From an uncultured Rhodospirillales bacterium (GTDB taxonomy: Bacteria; Pseudomonadota; Alphaproteobacteria; Kiloniellales; Kiloniellaceae), in assembly GCA_913060675.1 (NCBI GenBank), contig CAJXUS010000037.1:1-42915 (forward strand): a stretch of 42,915 bases of DNA, read 5' to 3'. Positions 34,892-42,915 of this stretch are shown here, one piece after another; the first letter of the stretch is position 1; each line of letters starts with the position of its first letter. Below the pieces are notes generated by a model. That model ran no database searches and was not told the DNA's origin. It saw only the letters and a list, made by a program, of their open reading frames with translations. Made by a program: the position numbers and the translations under genes.

Positions 34892-37198
34892 ATGGAAAAG
34901 GCTCTAACGGCTTCACACTGGGGAACTTATTTTCTGTCTGTCGAAAATGACAGAATTAAATCAGTGGAACCCCATGCTGGGGACCTTGACCCATCACCCA
35001 TCGGGCAATCATTTGTAGATGGTATCCAACATCCTTGCCGGGTGAAAAAGCCTGCTGTTCGGAAAAGTTATCTGGAGCATGGTCCCGGAGCGGCGACAGA
35101 CAAACGCGGTGCAGAACCCTTTGTCGAGATTGAATGGGATCAGGCGTATAAGCTCGTAGCTACTGAGCTAGATCGGGTGCGTCAAGAATTCGGTAATCAA
35201 TCAATTTTTGCCGGGTCCTATGGTTGGGCAAGTGCCGGGCGCTTCCACCACGCTCCCAGTCAGATTCACCGCTTTATGAATTGTATTGGCGGGTACACTA
35301 AATCCGTAAATACCTATAGCTACGCAGCCTCTGAAGTTATCCTGCCTCACGTGGTTGGCTCTATGAGTTGGCTGTTAAATCAACACACATCCTGGCCTGT
35401 GCTTGAAAAGCATTGTGAGTTAATGGTGATGTTTGGCGGTGCTGCCCTTAAAAATGGACAGATAAATGCCGGGGGCGTCGGGCGTCACTCTGCCCGAGAT
35501 GGGCTTCTTGCCTGTAAACGTGCGGGCACAAAGTTTGTCAATTTTGGCCCTATTCGAGACGATGTGGATGACAGTCTTGAAGCTGTACACTATCACCCCA
35601 GACCCAATACAGATGTTTCTATTATGTTGGCGCTGGCTCATATGCTTTATGAACAGGGTCTCGACGATAAGGAGTTTTTGGATCGATATTGTGTAGGGTT
35701 TGAGCAATTCATCCCCTACTTGATGGGGGAAATTGATGGGCAGCCTAAGGATGCCAATTGGGCGGCAAACATTTCCGGCGTAAGTGCAAAAGTAATTTCT
35801 GATCTTGCTATAGAGATGGCCGCTAAACGCACCATGGTAACGGCAAGCTGGTCTTTACAACGCGCTGATCATGGCGAGCAAACGCATTGGATGCTCATTG
35901 TTCTGGCGGCAATGCTGGGCCAGATAGGTTTGCCAGGTGGAGGATTTGGGCTCGGTTATGCTGGCGTAAACGGTGTCGGTCATCAATTCAGAGATTTTAC
36001 CTGGGCTTCGCTGGATCAAGGCGTCAATAACGTTGCAGATTTTATTCCAGTAGCGCGTATCAGCGATCTGCTCCTAAAGCCTGGTCAGGCTTTTCAGTAC
36101 AATGGGAATAATTACACCTATCCTGATACCAAGGTTGTGTATTGGGCCGGAGGTAATCCTTTTCATCACCATCAGGATCTAAATCGACTGCTGAAAGCCT
36201 GGCAGAAGCCGGATAGCATTATTGTGCATGAGCAAACCTGGAATGCTTTGTCGCGACATGCCGATATCGTTTTGCCTGCAACCATGACTGCTGAACGTAA
36301 CGATATTGTCAGCGCCAAACGCGATGAGCACGTTTATGCCTTGAAGCAGGTGGTAACCCCGGCCGGAGATGCCAAAAACGATTATGATATTTTCGGTAGC
36401 ATTGCGGAGGTTATGGGGGAAAAGGCGCGGTTTACTGAAGGCAGAAGCGAAATGGAGTGGTTACAGTTTCTTCATGCTCGCAATCGACAGCGTGCTGCTT
36501 CCCAAGATATTGAGATGCCAGAGTTCGATAAATTTTGGGCCCAGGGTGAATACATTCTTCCTGAGGGGCCTGATCTTATCTTGCTGGAGGCGTTTCGTCA
36601 TTCCCCAGAAGCACATCCCTTACGGACCAAGTCAGGAAAGATTGAAATTTTCTCAGAGCGGGTTGCCTCTTTCGAACTTGTGAGTTGTCCTGGGCACCCG
36701 GTGTGGCTCGAGCCTAAAGAATGGTTAGGGGCCAAACTCGCTCAGAAATTTCCTCTCCATTTGATGTCCAACCAGCCAGCAACAAGATTGCATAGCCAAT
36801 TTGATCACGGTCAAACGAGCCAAAAATCTAAGGTATCGGGCAGAGAAGCCATTACAATGCACCCTCGAGATGCTGAAGACCGGGGGCTTTCGGCTGGAGA
36901 TGTGGTCAAAGTTTATAATGATCGTGGGGCAACGCTTGCGGGGCTGATTATTGGTGCTAATGTCCAGGTTGGTGTTGTTCAGCTACCAACGGGGGCTTGG
37001 TACGATCCTTTGCAGCCTGGCGTTATCGGAAGTCTTGATAAGGCAGGCAACCCAAACGTGCTAACACGGGATGAAGGATCATCCGAACTTGGGCAAGGTC
37101 CGGTTGCTCATTCAACGTTGGTTGAAATCGAAAAATACACCGGAAAAATTCCAGAGGTAACGGTTTACACGCCCCCTGAAATCCTTACCTTAAAATAG
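34892..37198 (+). CDS. bisC: Cytoplasmic molybdenum-cofactor S/N-oxide reductase (BisC-type)
   Basis: The 768-residue protein belongs to the DMSO reductase family in the biotin sulfoxide/TMAO reductase group. It lacks a twin-arginine signal and an N-terminal Fe-S cysteine motif, so it is cytoplasmic with molybdopterin guanine dinucleotide as its only cofactor. S143 in NTYSYAASEVILPHVVG is the molybdenum ligand, equivalent to Ser147 of Rhodobacter DMSO reductase. Other landmarks are WGWASAGRFHH-type sequence, WSLQRADHGEQTHW and the C-terminal SNQPATRLHSQFDHG. Likely substrates are methionine, biotin or other sulfoxides; free TMAO is also possible. GTG at 34889 and ATG at 34892 differ by one residue, and the strong AGGAGG at 34853 is too far upstream for either. 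Confidence 0.9.
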   Translation: MEKALTASHWGTYFLSVENDRIKSVEPHAGDLDPSPIGQSFVDGIQHPCRVKKPAVRKSYLEHGPGAATDKRGAEPFVEIEWDQAYKLVATELDRVRQEFGNQSIFAGSYGWASAGRFHHAPSQIHRFMNCIGGYTKSVNTYSYAASEVILPHVVGSMSWLLNQHTSWPVLEKHCELMVMFGGAALKNGQINAGGVGRHSARDGLLACKRAGTKFVNFGPIRDDVDDSLEAVHYHPRPNTDVSIMLALAHMLYEQGLDDKEFLDRYCVGFEQFIPYLMGEIDGQPKDANWAANISGVSAKVISDLAIEMAAKRTMVTASWSLQRADHGEQTHWMLIVLAAMLGQIGLPGGGFGLGYAGVNGVGHQFRDFTWASLDQGVNNVADFIPVARISDLLLKPGQAFQYNGNNYTYPDTKVVYWAGGNPFHHHQDLNRLLKAWQKPDSIIVHEQTWNALSRHADIVLPATMTAERNDIVSAKRDEHVYALKQVVTPAGDAKNDYDIFGSIAEVMGEKARFTEGRSEMEWLQFLHARNRQRAASQDIEMPEFDKFWAQGEYILPEGPDLILLEAFRHSPEAHPLRTKSGKIEIFSERVASFELVSCPGHPVWLEPKEWLGAKLAQKFPLHLMSNQPATRLHSQFDHGQTSQKSKVSGREAITMHPRDAEDRGLSAGDVVKVYNDRGATLAGLIIGANVQVGVVQLPTGAWYDPLQPGVIGSLDKAGNPNVLTRDEGSSELGQGPVAHSTLVEIEKYTGKIPEVTVYTPPEILTLK

Positions 37199-37238
37199 CT
37201 TATTTAAAAGAGCTCAAACTAAATGAGTGAATGAAAAA

Positions 37239-38114
37239 TCATGGGCGGTGGCTGGATCCCCACTTTTTCTGTGCATTCTTTAAACTCGCGAATACCCAGC
37301 TATCATTGCGTTTTGGGCTGTCGCTTTGACTAAACACTGCTGATGAGACCAGTTCATAAGAGCCGTTTTGATAATAAAAGGTCGGAAGGGATCGCTGACG
37401 CACTTTTTGTCCGCGGCAGGGAATCTTTCCGACACCTGGAATTATCTGTTTGGAAACTTTATTTGAGCATCCGTTTGAAACACGTACGGCATGTTCCCAT
37501 CCATTATGGTACCCGGCGTTGAACATCTTGGCAGATCCCGTTTTCAAGCTTTGTCTCATGTCTTTGTTGAGCCCTTTGATGCCGAGCCAACCTGTATGTT
37601 GTCCCAGGGGTTCTGTCAGGGTAATCAATGCCCAGTTACCAGCGATAGAAGCGAGACTATCAGGAGCCTTTGGGTTGAAGTTTTCAGATATTTCAACACG
37701 TGAAATTTTAGAAGAGGCAATATGTGCATCGTGTTGGTAGCCTGCGCGGTAGTGCAACTCATCTTCCTTCCACCAGCGCTTTTCAGTTTTATTGTACAGG
37801 CAATTGGCCTGGGTATAGAGATGTTTGGTACCAATCATCACGGCTGTACAGTAGGCCTTACCGCCAATATTTAACCGACCTATGGTGCTCCAGGGGTAAG
37901 TGCTCGCATTAACGGTCCCTTTAGACGTTGAGCCCTGGCTATTGATATCGCCAAGGATAGAGCTTTTTGTCTTATAGAGAGACGAGGCTTGTGCTGTGAT
38001 CCCTGGTGTCGTTAGGGCAAGGCTGGACGCTAGTAAAACAAGTTTCCATAAAGGGGATGGGGATGTTTTTTTGCGGCTAACAATGTGTCGAACAAACTGT
38101 AAACTCTGGAGCAT
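37239..38114 (-). CDS. Exported trypsin-fold protein without catalytic residues
   Basis: The 291-residue product has a long N-terminal region with an export signal (WKLVLLASSLALTTPGITAQ-A, residues ~23-42) and a chymotrypsin-like domain. The core is recognisable: VNASTYPWSTIGRL, CTAVMIGTKHLYTQANCLYN around residues 89-108 and GNWALITLTEPLG at 159-171. In active enzymes these read TAAHC, DxAL and GDSGG. Here His is N104, Asp is N160, and the serine loop reads RQRSLP (R239-P244, where GDSGSP would lie). All three triad positions are lost while the Cys89-Cys105 disulfide pair is kept. It is probably a non-catalytic binding protein. It is convergent with bisC. Confidence 0.82.
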   Translation of the reverse strand: MLQSLQFVRHIVSRKKTSPSPLWKLVLLASSLALTTPGITAQASSLYKTKSSILGDINSQGSTSKGTVNASTYPWSTIGRLNIGGKAYCTAVMIGTKHLYTQANCLYNKTEKRWWKEDELHYRAGYQHDAHIASSKISRVEISENFNPKAPDSLASIAGNWALITLTEPLGQHTGWLGIKGLNKDMRQSLKTGSAKMFNAGYHNGWEHAVRVSNGCSNKVSKQIIPGVGKIPCRGQKVRQRSLPTFYYQNGSYELVSSAVFSQSDSPKRNDSWVFASLKNAQKKWGSSHRP

Positions 38115-38441
38115 ATCTTTTAAAACTTCTGTACTGTAATTTACTGTGTCCAGAAGGTAACAAGGTATTTACGTTATGGGGTGTGACCTTTTTGAGCTTC
38201 TTAATTTAACGGATTCTTAAGGTTTTCAGAATGAGCGGTTTTAGTGTAGATAAGTGTTTATCCCTACGAAAATACCCTTAAAAGCTGTTGCAAAATCGAA
38301 TTTATTAACTATTCTTGTACTAATCTGACGATGTGATCCTATAAAATGCGTTCAATGACTTGCTCTTAAGAGTCTGAAACGTTATAGGTATTACTGAATT
38401 TATTTCTGCTGTGGGTTGCAGCACTCATTAAGGGGTGGACA
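38115..38441. other. Intergenic region between divergent trypsin-like and OmpA genes
   Basis: 327 bases without an open frame I can support. It is AT-rich, as expected for a promoter region serving both divergent genes. A 10-base perfect palindrome CTCTTAAGAG lies at 38363-38372, and GCTG/CAGC arms lie just before the ompA ribosome binding site. No promoter is clear enough to name. Confidence 0.6.
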
Positions 38442-39365
38442 ATGAAAACCAAAAGTTTTCTGTTCGGGGCTGTTGCGGCTGTAATCGCAGTTGCACCGGC
38501 AAATGCTGGACCGCTGGATGCTATATTCGGTGGTTTGTTTGATACTGACAGTGCTCAGGATCGTGAAGTCGAAGGTATCCAGTTCAGCAATGCATTGTAT
38601 GACGGCTATCTCGCACTTTCTGAAGAGCGTAATGATAACTGGGATCTTCTCGACTCAGAACACTTTAATCACAAGGCGCGCACAGCTGCACGCCGTTCGA
38701 GTGTTCTTCCTGATGAGCCCGACGATCGTTGGTTGCGCGATGACCAAAAGCCACAGTTCGCTGATGCGCTTTTACGTATGCGCAAAGCTTTCGACCGTGG
38801 TGGTCGTGTGGTAGCGCCTCAACTGGCTGCTAAAGCGCAAGTGAATTATGATTGCTGGATCGAAGCGACCGAAGCTGGTCGTTCTGTTCAGTATCAGCCC
38901 TCTACGCATGGGGCGGAGTGTAAAGAAGCTTTCGAAGCCGCCATTAATGGCCTAGATGCGCTTGCGACATTCCAGCTGACTGATTTTCAGCCTTATTTAG
39001 CACCTGTTCCTGCAGCAGCTGAAGCGCCGCAGGCAAGTTCTTTCCTTGTGTACTTCAACTTTGATAGCACGGTTGCTACTGATGTTGGGCGTGCGTCACT
39101 GGAAGAAGCTCTTACCGCAGCTCAGAATAATGATGGTACAACAGTTCGCCTCGTTGCCCATGCTGACCGTGCAGGCGCTATAGATTATAACCAAGCCCTT
39201 TCACAACGTCGTCTGTCTGTCGTCATGGAAGCAATGGGTCGTTCTGGCGTGGATGTGGGACGTATCGTTCCTGACGCGGTTGGGGAGACACAGTCTCTTA
39301 TCCCGACTGAAGATGGTGTACGTGAGCCTGGTAACCGTGTCGTCGAAATCGATCTGGTTCAATAG
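38442..39365 (+). CDS. OmpA-family outer membrane protein
   Basis: The 307-residue protein has a signal peptide (KTKSFLFGAVAAVIAVAPANA-G). Residues ~25-200 form a helical/unknown region, and the C-terminal ~100 residues are an OmpA peptidoglycan-binding domain: FLVYFNFDSTVATDVG (about 200-215), VRLVAHADRAG (usual form GHTDxxG), YNQALSQRRLSVVMEAM and a final PGNRVVEIDL. The usual NxxLSxxRA pattern is present as NQALSQRRL. It likely anchors the outer membrane to peptidoglycan. A Rho-independent terminator follows; it is a single-gene unit upstream of the giant adhesin. Confidence 0.88.
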   Translation: MKTKSFLFGAVAAVIAVAPANAGPLDAIFGGLFDTDSAQDREVEGIQFSNALYDGYLALSEERNDNWDLLDSEHFNHKARTAARRSSVLPDEPDDRWLRDDQKPQFADALLRMRKAFDRGGRVVAPQLAAKAQVNYDCWIEATEAGRSVQYQPSTHGAECKEAFEAAINGLDALATFQLTDFQPYLAPVPAAAEAPQASSFLVYFNFDSTVATDVGRASLEEALTAAQNNDGTTVRLVAHADRAGAIDYNQALSQRRLSVVMEAMGRSGVDVGRIVPDAVGETQSLIPTEDGVREPGNRVVEIDLVQ

Positions 39366-39791
39366 CTAACTTGAACTTGGTTCGGTAATCGACCTACGTT
39401 AATACATTTGGCAGTAATGCCATCTAAAAGCCCTGCCAATTTGGTGGGGCTTTTTTTTGTACCTGAATCTCAGTTTCTTCCGTTTGTAAAGGATTAGGAA
39501 AGGTTTCCTTAGTTTTTTGTTAGGCCCTTTGCCTTAAAAAGATGGGTTAATAGGGGTATCTACTTATTGAGGCTCGATGGAATCCGGGGGTATTATCGAT
39601 GAAATTAGTTGAATTTTTAAAGACTCATACATATAGGTGTTGTTTATCGAGCTTAAACGCTTGAGTTGTACTCACTTCTGTTTAATATAAGTCCAAAGTT
39701 TTATGCGCATTTTGCGCTGTTGAATAAACTGTGCCGAATAAATGTACGCCTGCAGGGGCGTGACACATTGGAACCTTAAGGGGGATTCTAA
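39366..39791. other. Long leader region of the adhesin gene
   Basis: 426 bases with the ompA terminator at its start. After it come AGGAAA-GG-TTTCCT (39496-39509) with a following T-run, and an AT-rich stretch likely to hold the promoter. A 21-codon frame from an ATG at 39599 (KLVEFLKTHTYRCCLSSLNA) is possible but not supported as a gene. No riboswitch is recognised; a c-di-GMP aptamer was looked for and not seen. Confidence 0.55.
39426..39460 (+). terminator. Rho-independent terminator after ompA-family gene
   Basis: AAAAGCCC (39426-39433) pairs with GGGCTTTT (39447-39454), extended inside by CCA/TGG, and is followed by a run of eight T beginning at 39451. It ends the OmpA transcript and separates it from the adhesin gene. 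Confidence 0.92.
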
Positions 39792-42700
39792 ATGACTGAT
39801 GATCTAACTCGTAATGATGGCGAAGCTCTGGCTGAAACTGTTGATATTAGTGTGAGTGGCGAAACCGGGCGCGAAGCCTTGGTCGGGCAGGCTGCAGGGG
39901 CGATTGACGTCTCAGCGCCAGGTGCTGGTGAAGTTGTTAACATCTCCCTCGTTAAAGGGCAGACAGCCACGCTGAGCTTTGATGCGACTGCCGCGACTCC
40001 AGTTGTTGAGGGCACTGATTTTGTCCTGACATTCGACACGAACGGCGACGGCGAAGCTGACAGTCGAATTGTCTTCCTTAATCTGGTCGAAGAATCACAA
40101 GGCGCTGATGCGCCTGTTCTTGTAATTGGTGGTGTGGAACTTTCAGCTGGATTGTTAATCGGTCAGGCACAGGCACTTGTCGATGGCGAAACTCTTGAAA
40201 CTGCAGCGGGCGCCGGTGCAGGCCCAACAGGTGGTGGCGGCAGTACTTACAGTGATGATCTCGGTAGTGCGATTGATCTCCTGAATGCACAGGGTGCTCT
40301 TGACGGAACTGAGTTAGAATTCGGTCTGCTTGGTGGTCAGGAAGATATTACTGATCCTGCAGAAGGGACCTTTTCTCTAAGTTTCGTTACTACCACTACG
40401 GATGTTGATGAAGGTCCTAAAGGCGGTATTGTCGGTACTTTCGTTGGGGGATTCGAAGATTGGTTGCCAAATCAACACCTTCAAGGTGGTGATGATAATC
40501 TGGATAGTGACCCGTTTGATGCTTCAGGTAACAATCCTGAAACGGATCTGGAGCAGTTCGGAGCTCCAATGCAGGTGGTCTTTAATTTTGTCCCAAATGA
40601 TAATGAAGTCCTCAACTCTGTTACAATAAATTCCATACCTGAAGGCGCGATACTCTTTGTTGAAAGTGCTGGCGGTGTTGGGTTTGATCAATTTACCTCT
40701 GCAGATTTTCCACTAGAAATTAATTTCGCAGACCTGGGTATCGTTTTTGCCACAGATGATATTGATGTTTACTTGCTTCCTCCTGTTAATTCAGACGCTG
40801 ACATTACCCTTACGGGTGTAGCGGATATTACGGATCCTGATTCTGGGGATAGCGCGACCCTTACATTCTCTGATCTAGCTGTTGTTGATGCCGTTGCTGA
40901 TCTCGCAGCTTTCCAAGATGGATCTGGAAATGATCTTTCTAAAAGTCAAGAGCGCTCTATCTCTGATGATCATGAGAATTATTTCTCTGTTGGTGAGGAA
41001 AGCTTGGTCGAAATCCCTGTATCCATCCAGTTCGGGGATTTTGAAGACGACTCTGAAGCTCATGAAATTGTCATTGATGGCGTACCAGAAGATTGGGATA
41101 TCCAGGAAATTGCTGGTGCCACTATTTGGCAGATGCAAGGAAATGTTGTTTCTCTGGTTACCTTTGATGCAGAAGGCCGTGAGATACTGACGGAAGTGAG
41201 CGGTGATGATCTACCTGCATCGTTGCAATATCAAATTCAACTGGCTGCTGGCGACGTTGCTGCTCCTGATGCGCTTCATTCTTTGGAAGAAAATATCGGC
41301 GACGAAGACGATAATCTTTTAGATGGATCAGATGAATTTGTGCGTTATTTCATCGATGTATCTGAACTTATTGATAGTACTGGTGGTCAGTTTACTGACG
41401 CAATAACTTTCAATCCAAACGACTGGACGAATTCTCGTAACGCAGACGGTACAGAACGTACCGTTACAACTCCTGATCCGGATGGTTCTGGTAATGTAAT
41501 TACAGATAAAGGCCCTGCAAATCTTGAAGTACGGGCTGTGGCGACTGAAGTTGGTAATGCTACTTCTGGTGATGAGGTTCTCGACCCTGATGGAACAATC
41601 GTTGACGAGAACAATCAGTCAGTAACCGATGCTGCTCAAGTTACGGTTTCGATTGATGAAGATATCCCTACCATTGATGGTTCAGTAAATCTTACTCACG
41701 ATGAAACTGTCAGAGCAGATCCAGGTGCAGATGTGCAGCCGGACGAAGAAGTTGATCTGTCTACGGTAGCCGTTCAACCTAATATTAGCGATCCCTTCCC
41801 AGAAGGTTTTACTTTCACCTTCCCCGATCCTGATCCTAGTACGGGTACTATCGGTATCGGTGCTGCTCAAGGTGATTTGAATTACGATTTAAAAACGGAT
41901 GGTTCTGACGACGAAGAAGATGGTTCAGATGGTGTGTCTCAGGACCCAGATGGTCTCCCATCTGGTCAAGAAACTGGCGTCGATGGCCGTGAAAACATCG
42001 CTTTTAACGATGTAAATGATACATTTAGTCACCTGTACACTACCGCTGGCGAAGCGATTGGCCTTTTTAATGATGCTGACGATAATATCGTTTGGGGTAT
42101 TACCGATACTGGTGTTGTCGCGTTTAAAGTTTTCATCAGCGAAGATGCTAACGGACTAGAAGATGGAGCTCACACGGGCTCTATAACCTTTGTGCAATAT
42201 GTAGCTATCCAGCACGACAAAACGAATGACCACGATGAAGCTGTCGACCCAAGTGGCAATGAAACCGGGTTTGACCTTTCACTCGGCTACACCATCACTG
42301 ATGATGAAGGTGATACCGCTACCGGAACCTTCAACCTTGATATCGAAGATGATGGTCCTGTAATTACTACTTTCGCTTCCAATACCGACGTACAAATTGT
42401 TCTGGATGAAAGCGTTGGTGAAGATACTAATGACGACAATGCCGCCGATGAAGATGACACGACTGATGTGGACGCAATAGGTTATGCAACAATTCCAGGG
42501 GCCGATCTCTTCACTCTTGTAAAAGATGCCGGTACCGATGGCGAGAAATCAACGGTATTCAGTTTAACTGTAAATAGCCCTGCTTCAGGTGTGGTTCACA
42601 CCGCAACCGGACAAGACGTTGTACTCTCCAAAGATTTTGACGGTAATGTTATTGGTACCGTTCCTGGTGATCCAAGTGATATCATCGTCTTTAAAATTGA

Positions 42701-42915
42701 GGTTAACACTGGTAATGGCTCTGTAACGGTCACTCAGTATGAAGCTCTACACCATGGCGATAACCCTGATCATGATCAAGTTGACGATCCTGAATCAATT
42801 ATTGCAGGAGCACTTGATCTAACGGTTGTCGTTACGGATGGCGATAATGACACGACTTCAGAAAGTCTTGAGCTTGGTCAGTTGATCAAGTTTGAAGACG
42901 ATGGTCCTGTTATTA
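39792..42915 (+). CDS. Giant acidic RTX/T1SS-type adhesin, N-terminal 1,041 residues (runs off window)
   Basis: The frame from the ATG at 39792 (AGGGGG 8 bases upstream) stays open to the window end. There is no N-terminal signal peptide, as expected for type I secretion with a C-terminal signal. Residues ~1-150 resemble the N-terminal retention module of such adhesins (VDISVSGETGREALVG, SLVKGQTATLSF), followed by a Gly linker (GAGAGPTGGGGSTYSDD). The rest is rich in Asp/Glu/Asn with T1SS-143/DUF5801-type repeats: one ends IEDDGPVI near residue 850, and a second, with VFKIEVNTGNGSVTVTQYEALH, ends FEDDGPVI at the window end. It is likely a calcium-stabilised surface adhesin for biofilm or host contact; its transporter genes are not in the window. 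Confidence 0.85.
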   Translation, partial: MTDDLTRNDGEALAETVDISVSGETGREALVGQAAGAIDVSAPGAGEVVNISLVKGQTATLSFDATAATPVVEGTDFVLTFDTNGDGEADSRIVFLNLVEESQGADAPVLVIGGVELSAGLLIGQAQALVDGETLETAAGAGAGPTGGGGSTYSDDLGSAIDLLNAQGALDGTELEFGLLGGQEDITDPAEGTFSLSFVTTTTDVDEGPKGGIVGTFVGGFEDWLPNQHLQGGDDNLDSDPFDASGNNPETDLEQFGAPMQVVFNFVPNDNEVLNSVTINSIPEGAILFVESAGGVGFDQFTSADFPLEINFADLGIVFATDDIDVYLLPPVNSDADITLTGVADITDPDSGDSATLTFSDLAVVDAVADLAAFQDGSGNDLSKSQERSISDDHENYFSVGEESLVEIPVSIQFGDFEDDSEAHEIVIDGVPEDWDIQEIAGATIWQMQGNVVSLVTFDAEGREILTEVSGDDLPASLQYQIQLAAGDVAAPDALHSLEENIGDEDDNLLDGSDEFVRYFIDVSELIDSTGGQFTDAITFNPNDWTNSRNADGTERTVTTPDPDGSGNVITDKGPANLEVRAVATEVGNATSGDEVLDPDGTIVDENNQSVTDAAQVTVSIDEDIPTIDGSVNLTHDETVRADPGADVQPDEEVDLSTVAVQPNISDPFPEGFTFTFPDPDPSTGTIGIGAAQGDLNYDLKTDGSDDEEDGSDGVSQDPDGLPSGQETGVDGRENIAFNDVNDTFSHLYTTAGEAIGLFNDADDNIVWGITDTGVVAFKVFISEDANGLEDGAHTGSITFVQYVAIQHDKTNDHDEAVDPSGNETGFDLSLGYTITDDEGDTATGTFNLDIEDDGPVITTFASNTDVQIVLDESVGEDTNDDNAADEDDTTDVDAIGYATIPGADLFTLVKDAGTDGEKSTVFSLTVNSPASGVVHTATGQDVVLSKDFDGNVIGTVPGDPSDIIVFKIEVNTGNGSVTVTQYEALHHGDNPDHDQVDDPESIIAGALDLTVVVTDGDNDTTSESLELGQLIKFEDDGPVI

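Noticed and set aside
39599..39664. 21-codon frame in the adhesin leader
   Set aside because: Too short and without conserved features; could be chance.

Overview
The window looks like one contig end from a marine-type, moderately AT-leaning alphaproteobacterium, possibly near Rhodospirillales or Kiloniellales. The evidence is the typical alphaproteobacterial elongator tRNA-Met, three small PAS_5-type proteins, a cobalamin pathway using CbiD, UbiTUV, and a TmpA/TmpB-like phosphonate oxygenase pair. The genus cannot be fixed from the sequence alone. The first 41 bases are not genomic: they are a Nextera/Tn5 library adapter preceded by part of an index.

Layout. 42-2851 (minus strand): cbiD, cobK/cbiJ, a secreted GH114-type glycosidase, and the first 22 codons of a DUF2164 gene cut by the contig end. 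2987-6677 (plus): cobA, cobB and an alpha/beta hydrolase. 6922-9926: mnmA, a YcaQ-type DNA glycosylase and a DUF6653-like membrane protein. 10181-19465: two identical tRNA-Met(CAU) genes in direct orientation, 9,208 bp apart. Between them lie a Gfo/Idh/MocA dehydrogenase, a small unknown gene, a PAS_5 gene, a DUF3142-like plus large exported protein pair, and a minus-strand operon (TmpA-like dioxygenase, TmpB-like HD oxygenase, alkaline-phosphatase-superfamily hydrolase) with a divergent LysR regulator. 19618-27233: a 17-repeat Sel1 protein, a Tat-exported multicopper oxidase, a periplasmic solute-binding protein with a hairpin over its ribosome binding site, an M24 hydrolase coupled to an Asp/Glu-racemase-family protein, dtd and an OsmC protein. 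27419-37198: a PAS_5 gene, a frameshifted yjbQ, mogA diverging from ubiT-ubiU-ubiV around a perfect FNR/FixK box, another PAS_5 gene, panB, an NTF2-like protein, two small acidic proteins and a cytoplasmic BisC-type molybdoenzyme. 37239-42915: an exported trypsin-fold protein lacking the catalytic triad, an OmpA-family protein, and the first 1,041 codons of a giant acidic type I-secretion adhesin that runs off the window.

How they fit together. The TmpA/TmpB pair predicts oxidative use of 2-trimethylaminoethylphosphonate as a phosphorus source, giving phosphate and glycine betaine; the third gene of that operon has no assigned role and is the best candidate for new biochemistry. UbiTUV, MogA and the BisC-type reductase, with the FNR/FixK box, indicate an organism that makes ubiquinone without oxygen and uses molybdoenzymes under low oxygen. 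The cobalamin genes form two divergent units. No CRISPR array, insertion sequence, integrase or rRNA was seen.
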